Origin: Globisporangium splendens
Taxonomy: Eukaryota > Oomycota > Peronosporomycetes > Pythiales > Pythiaceae
Assembly (NCBI GenBank): GCA_006386115.1
Contig: VFIW01000045.1
Span: 248,001-312,000 of the forward strand
Direction: 5' to 3'
DNA: 64,000 bases
Each line of letters opens with the position of its first letter. The stretch's first letter is position 1. The notes under the pieces are model-generated. The model saw only the letters and a list, made by a program, of their open reading frames with translations. It had not been told where the DNA came from and did not search any database. Both the position numbers and the translations under genes were made by a program. This document shows positions 1 through 11,061 of the stretch, one piece after another.

Positions 1-413
1 CGTTGCTGTAGATCCCGTCGGCCCAATTATGCAGAGCACGATCAAGAACAGAGTCCACACAAACGACCCCAGGACTGTCGCGACAACTTTGCCAGAGCTT
101 GTGATCGCGTACGAATCACCCAGCCAAAGTGTTCCAGCACGCAAATTGTGGTCCGACACGACCACCAGCACAAGCAGATTGATGAGTAAATCAAAAGACC
201 CGGACAGCGGGCTCGCGATTACCTTGCACACCAGCGCACGGACGTGGTTTTACGTCCGAACCGAGACAGAGCAAGCCAATATCAACAGCCAGTCTGGGTT
301 CTCGTCCTGGACCCAATCCATGCGATCACGCAACAAAAGTATGAGAGTGTCGCGCTCCAACGTGATTCCTAGCCTGGGTCCATATCGTCGAGTTTTTCAT
401 CGGCTTTGGTGCA
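1..413 (-). pseudogene. Fragment of a decayed membrane-protein gene, running off the left edge
   Basis: Read on the minus strand, about 245 bases nearest the edge form an open frame rich in hydrophobic residues, including LLINLLVLVVV and VWTLFLIVLCII, which look like two membrane segments. An in-frame stop and frame changes precede it near position 255, and the segment 310-413 matches, in the same orientation, a segment at 7213-7312 on the far side of the hydrolase cluster. I do not recognise the family. The broken frames suggest a relic, but an intron could explain one break and the rest of the gene lies outside the window. Positions 414-691 hold no gene I can support. Confidence 0.35.
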
Positions 414-691
414 CTTGTATCAGAATTTGTGTGAGCAAGTGTCAGATCTAATCCGAGTTACTTGAAGGAAGGAAATATTTCTGGCGGTGTCGTCATCTCC
501 AGAGACAGAACATCCACAGAGCCCGTTGTGCTGCACGTTGTGTTGTGATAATGTCGCAGTAGCACATAGCATAGGAGAAACCAACCATTGGACCGCGGCG
601 CCAATTTTGTTCGTTGAGACATTGTTTTTGCTTTGCAAGTCGAGTTGACTGGCTGCTTTCTAGTTGGTGCTGTGGCGACGCTTTTTTATTG

Positions 692-2774
692 CTATTGTTG
701 CTTGTGTGCGTCAAGCAACTCTTGCATGATCGTGTTTGCACGTTCAGGGTTTACACGACCGCCGCAATTTTTCATGACCTGGCCGATAAAGAACCCAAAC
801 AGCTGCGTCTTGCCATTCAGGAAGGCATCGAGGTTCTTCTTGGTTTTCTGCAGTCAAGAAATGAGAAAAAAAGAAGTAAAAGTCGCGTAAGCACTCTCAG
901 TCAGCAGCAGCAGCAAAAACCACAAGGAGTAGTATCTGTTTCTAACGTACCGGGTCTTCGAGTACCGATTGGCAAAGCGCACGAATGGCCTCGTCATCTT
1001 GAATCTGCTTCCAGTCTCTCTCCTCCACGATCTGCAACGGAGTCTTTTTCGTCACCTTTCCATCAGCATCTGCCTGGTTTTCATAAAACAGCACTTCCAA
1101 AAGATCCTTGGCGATTTTCCCTGAAATCGTGCCGTCCACAATGAGATCAATCAGTTCACCGAGTTCTTGTGCGCTCACAGGACTGCTGGCGATGTCTCCA
1201 TTCGTCGCCTTCAAGAGACCAAACAGGTCGTTGAGCACCCAGTTGATCACGAGCTTGGACGGACGAGATTTCTTTACCGCAATCTCTTCAAAGAACGCAG
1301 CAGCGCCAGCCTCGTTCACGAGCACCGAACTCTCATACGGAGTCAGCGCGTAGGTAGCGATCAATCGTTCTTTCAGCGCGGCAGGCAGCTCTGGAAGATT
1401 CGATGCGATGTTTTGGATCACTTCGTGCTTGACAACCAGCGGTGGAAGGTCTGGCTCGGGGAAAAAGCGATAGTCTTTGGCACCTTCCTTTGATCGCATA
1501 CGTTTCTACACGCGGCAGCAAATGCTACATAGGTTAGAAAGTTATAGAGAACCTTGTAGCTTGACAGGTTGTATTTTGTGGACGGGACAGCCGTACCGTT
1601 TCTCCAGTGACAGCGTCAAACGATCGGGTCTCACGGTGAATCTGCGCACCTGGAGAGTCTTCGAGCAGCTCAATTTGGCGCTTGGCTTCAAACTCGGCCG
1701 CACGCATCATGTTGCGGATACTGTTCATGTTTTTCACCTCGACGCGCTCGCCGAACGCTTCGTCGTCCTGACGGCGTACGCTCACGTTCAGATCGCAGCG
1801 CATCGAACCTTCTTCCATGTTGCCATCGCAGACCCCGAGGTGGCGCAGCAGGTGCTGCAGTTGTTTCATGACTTGCCCGGCTTCCACTGGGGAACGCAAA
1901 TCCGGCTCCATCACGATCTCCATGAGCGCCGTGCCAGCACGGTTCAAATCCACGACCGTGCTGTCTTCTTCGAGATCGTGAATGCTTTTTCCTGTTGACG
2001 GCACGAAGACCACCAGGTGAGTGACACTCTAATGCTCTTAGCCTAGTGAATTTGTAGTATAACAAAGCAAAATACACGTACCGGAATCCTGCTCAATCTG
2101 GATCCGCGCTATTCTGACGCTGCGCGGGATCACATCCTGCGTTTGATTTGTTTTCCACATACACACCAGGACAGCGATTAGTTTAGAGAAGACACATCGC
2201 ATCACAAGGACATCCATACCTCGTGGCTGTTAGACGCACTCTTCTTCGCTTCCTGTGCCGCCTTCCACTTGCGCAGCGCCTCGTTCTTCTCCTTACGCGA
2301 CTTGTACTTGGACGCGTCAAAGACCGCACTGCTTTCTTCACCACCGCTCTCTCCGACAATAGACGCAGCGGGGATGTCGAAATGCAGGACGCCGTTCGTG
2401 GCGATCGGCGCGCGCTGTTGGGTGAGCTGGTACCCGAGCGGCAGATCGCAATAGAAGTAGTGCTTGCGCTCAAAGATCGAGCGCGGATGCACCTGCGCGT
2501 TCACGGCGAGACTCGTGCGGATCGCCTGGTGTACGCACTCCTTGTTGATCACGGGCAGCGTGCCGGGAAGCGCGGCGTCGAAGAAGCTCACCTGGCGGTT
2601 CGGCAGCGCGGACGAGAGCGTCGACGCCGCGGAGCCGCTCATGAGTTTCGAGTTAGAGAGCACCTGCGCGTGCACCTCGAGACCGACGCACATCTCCCAG
2701 AGCGATCCGCGCTTGCTGCGCAGCAGCTGCTGCAGTGGCTTCGCCGCGGCGGAGGAAGACGCGCTCGCGGCCAT
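692..2774 (-). CDS. gatB: Aspartyl/glutamyl-tRNA amidotransferase subunit B, mitochondrial
   Basis: GatB is the subunit of the GatCAB amidotransferase that binds misacylated Glu-tRNA(Gln) and converts it to Gln-tRNA(Gln); in eukaryotes it works in mitochondria (PET112/GATB). Five exons were placed on the minus strand: 2774-2220, 2136-2082, 1991-1597, 1505-951 and 847-692, giving 571 residues with phases that join exactly. Family motifs are clear: VGLEVHAQV near the N-terminus, [24 protein letters not shown] across an exon junction, [14 protein letters not shown], and [25 protein letters not shown] residues at the start of exon 4. The last exon supplies the tRNA-binding GatB/Yqey tail ([19 protein letters not shown]). 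The start at 2774 gives an Ala/Ser-rich presequence with basic residues, suited to mitochondrial import; an in-frame Met further upstream is possible. Confidence 0.93.
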
Positions 2775-3077
2775 ACGTCCGAGATGCGCTTGGTTGGAAT
2801 GCTGAAGTGCAGACGCAGCAAAATGCGGAATGTTGACACAGGAGGAAAGCTCGTCGGATTGGTCATAAAGCGCATTTTTGTCCAATGGCATCGATACAGT
2901 GATTTGATAAATACAGTTGATGTACGATATAAGAGAAATTGCTGTTTGCAGGTTATCTCTTATTGGAGAGTCCGTTGAATAAACAAAACAAGGCAGGTAG
3001 TTTACACAAAAAGGGAGATGAAGCACTAACTCCAGCTGCTTCGTGTTATGCATGTGTGGAGTTATAGCGTCAGTGCT

Positions 3078-4121
3078 TCACAATCGGGAATGAGGTGATT
3101 GTGAACTTTGGGCTTGAAACGGAGCGAATTCCGTCAAACTCTCCAGGATACGGCGAGCTGCCTCAGCAGGATCTTCCAGCACCATGAGGTGCGACGTCTT
3201 GGGCATCGGAGGGGCCACTTTGTAGATGCCCGAGTAGGTCTCAGCGAGACTGCAAAACAAATCGTGCTTGAAGAGCTGTGTACGCTCGCCACTTTGGAAC
3301 ACGGCGCGGCATTTTGGACGCGCGAGTTGATCATCCGTAAGCGAGAGCATCCTGCCAGAGTACAATGAACACTCGATGAGCGGGTGGCACGCGAGCGATA
3401 CCAAGTTGCTGCCGTCATTGTTGTCAACAACAGCGCCTTGCAAGTAACTCTTGAGCGACTCGCGATCCCAGGAAGCGAAATTGCGCAGCGCGTCGAAATG
3501 CGCCGCCGCAGCGTCACGCGACAGCCTACAGCGATTACATAATACATAGCAAATGCATGCATTACACACAATGGCTGATGAAAACAGTAACCTGTCAGTA
3601 TGCTTGCTCACTTACCATTTCGACTCGCGATTCAGCGTGATGGACACTAAGAAATCGATCGATTTGCTTTCTTCTTGTTCGTCCCAAGAGTACACTGGCT
3701 CAAATAGGATCAGCCCATCAAACGTGCCGGGATGTGTGACTTCGGTGTTCCACAGCGCCACAGCTCCCATGGAATGGCCAATGCCAATCAGCGGTGCTCG
3801 CTTTCCATCCCCCGCGGATGCATGGATCGCTTGGACTTGACGGTACACTTCTTCAGTGGACCACTGGATCCACTGGTTGCCTGAGTGGATCACACGCGGC
3901 GACGTGGGGGTCTCCATGTTCACTTTGGCGGGAACCGATTCGTCGCGCTTGGTACCATGGTACGGAAAGTCGAACATGACGATCCGTGTGGCTGCGTTTT
4001 GCTGCTTCAGCAGTGGCGACGCCTGCAGCCGACGGGTGATCGGGTCCCAGATCTCCTTGCAGAACCCGCCGCCGTGTGCGAACAGCAGTGTCGCGCCTGC
4101 TTTGTCGCTCGTGGAGCTCAT
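3078..4121 (-). CDS. Alpha/beta-hydrolase, cluster paralogue 1
   Basis: Two exons (4121-3616 and 3525-3078) encode 317 residues of a cytosolic-looking serine alpha/beta-hydrolase. Visible elements are the oxyanion-type [16 protein letters not shown] near residue 12, the nucleophile elbow GIGHSMGA with its serine, and a C-terminal [12 protein letters not shown] carrying the expected catalytic histidine. The substrate is unknown. The intron interrupts a Trp codon after its second base (TG|G), the same place as in the two plus-strand paralogues. An in-frame Met at 4148 would add nine residues, but the start at 4121 (MSSTS) matches the paralogue at 6061. The gene is the mirror image of that paralogue, so the pair arose by inverted duplication. 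Confidence 0.85.
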
Positions 4122-4148
4122 GCTGATGTTTTCAGCTTGCGATCTCAC

Positions 4149-4539
4149 TTGTGACGTGGTTGGCTAATCATCGAAGGTGACATTCATTCTGACACAGTAC
4201 TGTAGAGTGTTGTATAAGTACGGAAGGTTGTCAACATGAGGAGGACGTCTGAGTTCCATACAGCAGAAACGCTTTTGCAGGAAAAGGTAGGATCGCAGCG
4301 ACCTTGAAGGTGATGAGATGGCCTTAACAATGGACAGCTTCAAGAACCTACTACTGCACTGAGAATGTGCCATTTGAACAAGCGCTTCGAGACCAACACA
4401 GATTGGGTTTGTTGCCTTCACAGTTTCGAGTTTAAGGATGCTTCCATTGGTTAATGCCAACAGCGCAGTGACGACGACCCAGCAGTTCCAGCTCGATCAC
4501 TTCAGTACCTTTCGTCTGCCCTCGAACAGTCTTGTTTTC
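4149..4539. other. Intergenic region between hydrolase paralogues 1 and 2
   Basis: About 390 bases between the start of one minus-strand hydrolase and the stop of the next. It should hold the promoter of paralogue 1 and the 3' end of paralogue 2. I see no gene or repeat in it. Confidence 0.5.
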
Positions 4540-5484
4540 TTACTGGTAGGCAGGCATCTGCGCGAGCTCCTCCAGGATCTTGGCGGTGGACTCACTCGGG
4601 CTCTCCAAGACCATGAGGTGCGACAAGTTCGGAATCGGTGCCGCTATCCGGTAGATCTGCGGAAACTCCTTCGCCATGGGCTCAAAGTATTCCGTCGCGA
4701 ACAAACGCGAGCGACTTCCGCTGAGCCAGACGATGCTGCATTTCGGTTTCTCCATGTCATGAGCTTCCGGGAAAAACACTGGAATGCCGCTGTACATCGC
4801 TGCTTCGATGTGCGGGTGCGTGGCGAGCACGGTGATCTCACTACCATTGCGTTCAGGAACAAGAGTGCCCTTGAGGTATCCCGCGAGCGACTCACGATCC
4901 CAAGCGGCAAAGTTGCGGTACGACTCGAAGTACGCAACAGCGGCGTCTCTCGATGGCCACGAGGCTTCGCGCTTAAGCACAACTGAGATGAGGAAATCTG
5001 CCTTGAGGCTAGTCGCAGCGTCATTTGGACCGTATGTTGGTTCAAACAGCAGGAGCCCGTCAAACGTGCCCGGATGCGTGGCTTCGGTCTGCCACAGAGA
5101 GGCAGCACCCATGGAGTGGCCGATACCGATCACTGCGGTTCGCTTTTGCTTGTTTGCATCTTGTCTTCGTCGTAGTGCCTCCACTTGCTCGTACACTTCG
5201 TTCGGTGCCCAGGTGATCCAGTCGGACGCTGGATGCTCAACGCGCACAGACGTGGGGCTCAAGGGTTTGATCTGCGGGGCGACCGATTCATCACGCTTGC
5301 TGCCGTGGAACGGCAAGTCGATCGCCAGAATCTCCGTGGGTGTGTCTCGAAGTAACGGCGCTTCACGGAGCCGGCGGATGATTGGATCCCAGATCTCCTT
5401 GCAGAACCCAACGCCGTGCGCCAAGAGCAGTGTGACTTGTGGCGCCGTTGCTGGAGCGTTTTCGGGTGATGAAGGATCGGCCAT
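4540..5484 (-). CDS. Alpha/beta-hydrolase, intronless diverged paralogue 2
   Basis: A single exon encodes 314 residues with the same architecture as its neighbours: [16 protein letters not shown] near the N-terminus, the nucleophile elbow GIGHSMGA, and LSHLMVLESPSE with the catalytic His near the C-terminus. It is clearly more diverged than the other three copies: for example FEPTYG replaces FEPVY and LPFHGSKRDES replaces [11 protein letters not shown]. It lacks the intron that the other three share; the reading frame runs straight through the equivalent Trp-Pro-Ser-Arg site. That means either intron loss here or intron gain in the ancestor of the other three. Function beyond a serine hydrolase fold is not visible. 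Confidence 0.88.
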   Translation of the reverse strand: MADPSSPENAPATAPQVTLLLAHGVGFCKEIWDPIIRRLREAPLLRDTPTEILAIDLPFHGSKRDESVAPQIKPLSPTSVRVEHPASDWITWAPNEVYEQVEALRRRQDANKQKRTAVIGIGHSMGAASLWQTEATHPGTFDGLLLFEPTYGPNDAATSLKADFLISVVLKREASWPSRDAAVAYFESYRNFAAWDRESLAGYLKGTLVPERNGSEITVLATHPHIEAAMYSGIPVFFPEAHDMEKPKCSIVWLSGSRSRLFATEYFEPMAKEFPQIYRIAAPIPNLSHLMVLESPSESTAKILEELAQMPAYQ

Positions 5485-6060
5485 CTCGGAGAGACTTGAG
5501 GGGCTAGATGCAAAATCGCAAATGACAGAGAAAGATAGGAGAGGATCACTGCACGATTCCTACATGCAAAAATGAGGGACTAGATATCTGTGTGGTTTCA
5601 CTGTCCTGCTTGCTCTTGCCGAGCTTACTTTGAATGATCATTTATCGCATTTAACAGTGGCTCCTAGCCGTAGAGGAATTGCACACTTCATTAAGCGTGC
5701 CCGCCTGACGTGAGGACTTGTCAAATGTGGATCCTCGAGCTCCAGCAGCCAACGAAGCTTCTCATCTTTCTCTGATCGGCTCTGCAGGAGAACACGCGTT
5801 TGGAACAAAATAAAGGAGCTTTTCTAACTTCAACGTGATCTCGCCATCATCATCGGCGATGATGATTCCCCCAAATGCAGTGCTGTTTCCTGTATAACCT
5901 GATATTTGAGCTTGCTGATGCTTTGGAAAGTCTGTGAGTCTGTTTTTCTTTTTAAACTTGAGCTTTCCTGCACGTCAAGCTCACGTAAGACTAAATGCGT
6001 CGTCATGTGGTGCTGCGCTTGGCTTCCAGCTGCCATTTCCAGAATCTGAGACGAAGACTC
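5485..6060. promoter_or_regulatory. Divergent intergenic region with hairpin shared with paralogue 4
   Basis: This region separates minus-strand paralogue 2 from plus-strand paralogue 3. It holds CTTCAACGTGA (5828-5838) followed by an inverted repeat CATCATC-6 nt-GATGATG (5845-5864) and CCTGATATTTGA near 5897. The same three elements in the same order occur upstream of the paralogue starting at 7980 (7698-7708, 7724-7743, about 7774). They may be a conserved promoter module or just the remains of the duplicated unit. No gene is supported here. Confidence 0.45.
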
Positions 6061-7102
6061 ATGAGCTCCACGAGTGCCAAAGCAGGCGCGACACTGCTGT
6101 TCGCACACGGCGGCGGGTTCTGCAAGGAGATCTGGGACCCGATCACCCGTCGGCTGCAGGCGTCGCCACTGCTGAAGCAGCAAAACGCAGCCACACGAAT
6201 CGTCACGTTCGACTTTCCGTACCATGGTACCAAGCGCGACGAATCGGTTCCCACCAAAGTGGTCATGGAATCCCCCACGTCGCCACGTGTGATCCACCCA
6301 GCCAATGAGCATATCTATTGGTCGTCTGAGGAAGTACGACGTCAAGTCCAAACGCTGCGGGCATCACCGGGGGAAGGAGAGCGAACACCATTGATTGGCA
6401 TTGGCCACTCCATGGGAGCCGTGGCGATGTGGAGAACCGAAGTCATGCACCCGGGCACGTTTGACGGACTGATCCTGTTTGAGCCCGTGCATGGCTGGGG
6501 CGTTCTGGATGAGCAGAAATCGATCGATTTCTTGGTGTCCCTTACGATGAAGCGTGAATCGAAATGGTGAGTGAGCAAGTATGCTGGCACGCTATTGTTT
6601 TCATCAGCCATTGCGTTGGTCGTATTTAATGTATACATTATGCAATTGCTGCAGGCCATCGCGTGAGGCTGCAGCGGCCCATTTTGATGAGCTGCGCAAT
6701 TTCGCTGCCTGGGATCGTGAATCGCTCAAGAGCTACTTGCAAGGAGCACTTGTCGAGGACAGTGGCGGCAGCAATTCGGTCTCGCTCGCGTGCAACCCGC
6801 TCATCGAGTGTGCCCTGTACTCTGGCGAAGTGCTTATGTTCTCGGACAACGAATTTGCGCGTCCAAAATGCCGTACCGTCTTACAGAGTGGCGAGCGAAC
6901 ACAGCTATTCAATTACAAAATGTTCTGTGGTATCGCTGAAAAGTACCCGAACATCTACAAAGTGGCGCCGCCGATGCCCAAGACGTCGCACTTGCAGGTG
7001 CTTGAAGATCCCGCTGAGTCAACTCGTCGCATCCTGGACAACTTGGTGGAATTCTCCCCGTTTAAGGACCAAATCTCGGAAGCAACTACTTCCCGACTGT
7101 GA
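6061..7102 (+). CDS. Alpha/beta-hydrolase, cluster paralogue 3
   Basis: Two exons (6061-6566, 6655-7102) encode 317 residues. The intron starts GTGAGTGAG, ends TTGCTGCAG and splits a Trp codon after two bases, as in paralogues 1 and 4. The protein carries [16 protein letters not shown], the nucleophile elbow GIGHSMGA, and [12 protein letters not shown] with the probable catalytic His. In the N-terminal 100 residues it is almost identical to the minus-strand copy at 3078-4121, and both are 317 residues long, so these two are recent mirror-image duplicates. The start at 6061 (MSSTS) is preferred because it is conserved; an upstream in-frame Met at 5995 exists. Confidence 0.88.
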
Positions 7103-7979
7103 GGAAGACGCACTTTTCAATATAACTTTCGCATGCGCATATGGGTAGCAATTGCGATTTGGCGAACCATGCTGCTAGAGTAATATATGTGTCATTAACA
7201 AAACGTTGGTTGGTCCAATCCATACAATCGATCACGCAACAAGGTATGTGAGAGTCGCGCTCCTACGCGATTCCTGGACCTGGGTCCGTATCATCGAGTT
7301 TTTCATCGGCTTGGATTTACTCATTGCTCTTGAACGTCGCTGTTGATCGTGCTCTACATTATTACCATACAGATCTACTGGCGCGTGTACCCGGAGAAAC
7401 TGCTCGTCTTGCGCTCGGGCAGTACGCCGAATACGGGGGAGCTGGACAACGAAGGCGCGTTGCACGCCAAAACACGCTATTTTGAAGTCGCGATTGGAGA
7501 ACCGATTTGAGCTCATGCTCCACTGCATCACGAGCGTGTTCGTCAAGGGCACCAAGTACGCGTCGGTCGACGGGATCTGCAGCGGATAGTCAACAGCATG
7601 TTCCTCGTGCGAGCCTGGGGATCGCGCTCCAAAAGGCGGATCGCGAACGTTTACGTGTATGAACGGAAAGAGCAAAAGCGCTTGGGTTCCACTTGCACTT
7701 CAACGTGACATTAACGAGTTCGCCATCATCTTTTCGGATGATGATTCCTCTTAGTCGAGCATTCCTGTGAAACCTGATATTTGATTTCAGCGGGAGCAAC
7801 CATTCTACGAGTCTTTTTGCAGGAGTTTATCATCTATGAATAATCCGGAAGTTCTTAGAAGAACATGTGCCGCTGGCTCTGCAAGTCAAAGCTCACGTAA
7901 AACGAAGTGCATGCCGTCGTGCTCGTGCTGCTCTTTCACTTCAGCCAGTTGTCATTTCCAAAATACGAGACTGAGACGC
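7103..7979. other. Intergenic region with relic coding fragment and hydrolase upstream module
   Basis: Positions 7213-7312 repeat, with some changes, the segment 310-413. From about 7373 the plus strand reads IYWRVYPEKLLVLRSG and then, after a one-base frame change near 7510, FELMLHCITSVFVKG up to a stop near 7588. This is a broken coding relic that I cannot assign. Farther right lie the shared elements found upstream of paralogue 3: CTTCAACGTGA at 7698-7708, the CATCATC/GATGATG hairpin at 7724-7743, and CCTGATATTTGA near 7774. These suggest that the unit upstream of the hydrolases was duplicated with them. Confidence 0.4.
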
Positions 7980-8999
7980 ATGAGCTCCTCGAAGGTCGCC
8001 TCGACACTGTTCTTCGCGCATGGCAGTGGGTTCTGCAAGGAGATCTGGGACCCGATCATCCGCCGATTGCAGGCATCGCCACTGCTGAAACAGCAAAGTG
8101 CAGCCACGCGGATCGTCACGTTTGACTTTCCATACCACGGCACCAGACCCGACGAGTCCGTTCCCGGCAAAGTGGTCATGGAATCCCCCACGTCGCCGCG
8201 TGTGATCCATCCAGGCAACAATTGGATCCAATGGTCTACTGAAGAAGTGTGCCGTCAACTTGACTCGCTCCGTGCAACCACGATAGAAGGAGAGCGAACA
8301 CCATTGATTGGCATTGGCCACTCCATGGGGGCAGTGGCGCTGTGGAACACCGAAGTCACGCATCCGGGCACGTTTGATGGGCTGATCCTGTTCGAACCAG
8401 TGTATGACTGGGGCATCCAAAGTGAGCGGAAATCGATCGATTTCTTGGTGGCCCTCACACTCAAGCGTGAGTCGAGATGGTTAGTGAGCAACCATATTTT
8501 TATGAAGCCATTCTTTGCATGCGTCTTTTGACTGCATTCTCTGTTTCGTCGCTGTAGGTCATCGCGTGACGCTGCGGTGGCGCATTTTAATGAGCTGCGC
8601 AATTTCGCTGCCTGGGATCGCGAATCGCTCAAGAGCTACTTGCAAGGAGCGCTCGTCGAGGCTAACGACGGCTCGGTCTCGCTCGCGTGCAACCCGTTCA
8701 TCGAGAGCTCCATGTACTCTGGCACCATGCCCCAGTTTTCGGACAACGAACTCCCACGTCCAAAGTGTCGCGCCGTGTTCCAAAGCGGCGACCGAACGCA
8801 ATTGTTCAATTACAAAATGTTCTGTGGTGTCGCTGAAAAGTACCCGAACATCTACAAAGTGGCGCCGCCGATGCCCAAGACGTCGCACCTCATGGTGCTG
8901 GAAGACCCGGCTGAGGCAGCTCGTCGCATCCTGGACAACTTGACGGAATTCTCCCCGTTTAAGGACCAAGTCTCGCAAACAACAAGCTCGCGATTGTGA
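7980..8999 (+). CDS. Alpha/beta-hydrolase, cluster paralogue 4
   Basis: Two exons (7980-8479, 8558-8999) encode 313 residues. The intron starts GTTAGTGAG, ends CGCTGTAG and splits the same Trp codon as in paralogues 1 and 3. The nucleophile elbow GIGHSMGA and the C-terminal [12 protein letters not shown] are intact. It is slightly shorter than paralogues 1 and 3, losing two residues in the first exon (MSSSKVAST against [11 protein letters not shown]) and two in a surface segment of the second exon. All catalytic elements are present, so it is probably functional. Confidence 0.87.
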
Positions 9000-9962
9000 G
9001 GAAGGAGCAGTTTCTCTTGAGCAAAAAGGATGTATGTGTTCTACCTTTGCATCTAGCAAACCATTCCAATATCGCACCCTTCATTAAAGATCATTACGGG
9101 CATTGTGCTTGGGCATCTAATAACAAATCGGCACGTTCCTCCTACTTCGAGTTCAGCAAACAAAGTTTGATTGATTTGAAACCTTCGATTGCCGGTACAG
9201 TACAGTAAGCAAAGTTCAGTGAGCACATGTAGCCATCTGGACCATCACTCTCGTAATGTAGCCATGTCAGCTGTGGAAGCGAAGTCTTGAGCAAGGACAT
9301 TTCTCCGTTAGTGTATCATAACACGCAGTTGTGGTTATGTATTGGGTTTTGGAGACTAGGACATTGGGCTGACGCTCAGATCGATCAAGTCACCCAATGT
9401 AAAAACCCCTGCAGATGCGTGCTTCAAGCCACAGATAAACCCGCAGTTTTCGAAATTCAAGAGCATGCCGAAGCAATGCCGAGTTGAGCGCCGTTCGCGA
9501 GCTCAACACACCAGACCCACAAATCCTCTGTACGACTGTGCTCTTTAGTCTGAGCTACTACATTTGGTGTAAAGATACTCGCCTAGCAACAACTACACAG
9601 ACACGGCTTCTTGCAACTCCATTAGCATTATTAGAGAAACCGCGTTGTGCCTCGACGACAACAAAAACGTATTGACATAAATGGGTGGAGCATTCGTCTT
9701 GTGGCTCATTCCAACGTCATAAAGATGACCAACTGTTGACTTGGTACGAACGCGTGCACGTTTGGCAGTGAGTCTGGCGGCACTTGTCTTCCGTTCCTCG
9801 AATCGGTTGCAATCCACCAGCCCCTTTCGCAATCCGATAGAATTGTGCGTGCTGCAGCCAGACCAGTTGTTCCTGTGCCACGAAAGCATCGAATGCATCC
9901 GTTTCTTGGGTAAAGTAAGAATCTTGTAGAAAATTCGTGACAACAAGATTGACAGTGATCAC
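9000..9962. other. AT-richer intergenic region, no clear gene
   Basis: Nearly 1 kb follows the last hydrolase. Only short, unconvincing frames are present. The part from about 9600 may include further decayed sequence belonging to the Crinkler relic on its right: minus-strand frames such as NLVVTNFLQDSYFTQETD near 9950-9880 look coding-like but are interrupted. Nothing else is supportable. Confidence 0.4.
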
Positions 9963-10930
9963 TCAAACGTGCAAAGTGTCAATTGACAAGGTTGCTCCTC
10001 TCGTCTGCCAACACGCCGTTGGGACAGAAAAGAAGAAGGCAAACTTGGTCCACGAGAAACCAAGGCGATGGCGACTGTCTCCACTGCACACACCTTTGCG
10101 CCAATGCTCTCGCCATATTGTCCATAGTCCATCAATGGTATATTGTAGTCTTCGTTTCAAGGATCGACCAGGATGTATGAGAGAGCGTGGCTTGCAAACA
10201 ACGGTCGGCTCGCGCGAACGATATTCTTCAGCTACTCTATCGGTAGCCACGAACGGAAGATCAAGTGCCGCACATGTCTCAAACGACATCGATCGCGAGC
10301 GAAACGCACTGCTCACACTCTGTTGCAATTTCGGATCGCTTGCGGAATCACCTCAAAAGATGTAAAGCACATCCAGATTTCCGTGAGCCATCAGGTTGAA
10401 CGCCATCTGAGTCTTCCCCGTACCCAACGAGTTCTCCAAAGCAATGAACGGCGCACCTCCTACGCCTTGGACATTTTTTATCGCTGCTACAAGTTCATTC
10501 ACTTCTGGTGCATCCTTCAAGACCTCTGCAACCGCCTCACACGGCGCGACAGCTTCTTGGTACTTCGTGTCCGTATCAAGATTAAATTGAAGCCAAGTCT
10601 GCATTGCCGAATCTGGTAGCTTTATCAATACGTTGATCTGGCGTGGCGCTAGTGCTCGTTTCATGGCTTCCCCTGAGCTTCTCCGATCGGCCATTCATCC
10701 TCCATTTCCTCATTGCCAATCATCGCTTTGATTTCACGAGTCACACTCCCATTCTCCAGTTGCCGCGCAGTGGCATCGTCACTCTTCAACCACGCATTGT
10801 CCTTGATAGCGAGATAGAGCTGCAGTTCGTCTGCATCGCACTTGATCGCGTTTGGTTTCTTGTTCTTGCAGCGCAGAACAGCGTCGCCACGTCGCTCTCC
10901 ATTCCGAAAGTTGAGGAATGTTCTCCATTC
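9963..10930 (-). pseudogene. Crinkler (CRN) family effector pseudogene
   Basis: CRN proteins are oomycete host-translocated effectors with a ubiquitin-like N-terminal LFLAK domain and an HVLVxxP boundary. On the minus strand, bases around 10875-10661 encode a clear CRN N-terminal segment: KPNAIKCDADELQLYLAIKD, then DNAWLK, then a WPIGEA stretch, ending in a stop at 10661. The frame then shifts, and 10694-10353 continues with INVLIKLPDSA, the equivalent of the HVLVxxP motif, and a C-terminal domain with a Walker-A-like ENSLGTGKTQ. A TGA at 10353 breaks it, although the same frame stays open beyond to 9963. The extreme N-terminus is also missing. At least one frameshift and one stop make this a relic. 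In the P-loop the usual first glycine appears to be Asn. Confidence 0.72.
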
Positions 10931-11061
10931 GCTTTCAACGCTCCAATTCGTTTCTTCAATTCATTCCATCAATTCATTCATCAGCTCGTTTGCAGTAGGT
11001 CATTTACCGCTCTCTCGTGCTGTTAAATACGCAAATGCTGTTTTTGCTCGTGCATGTCGCT

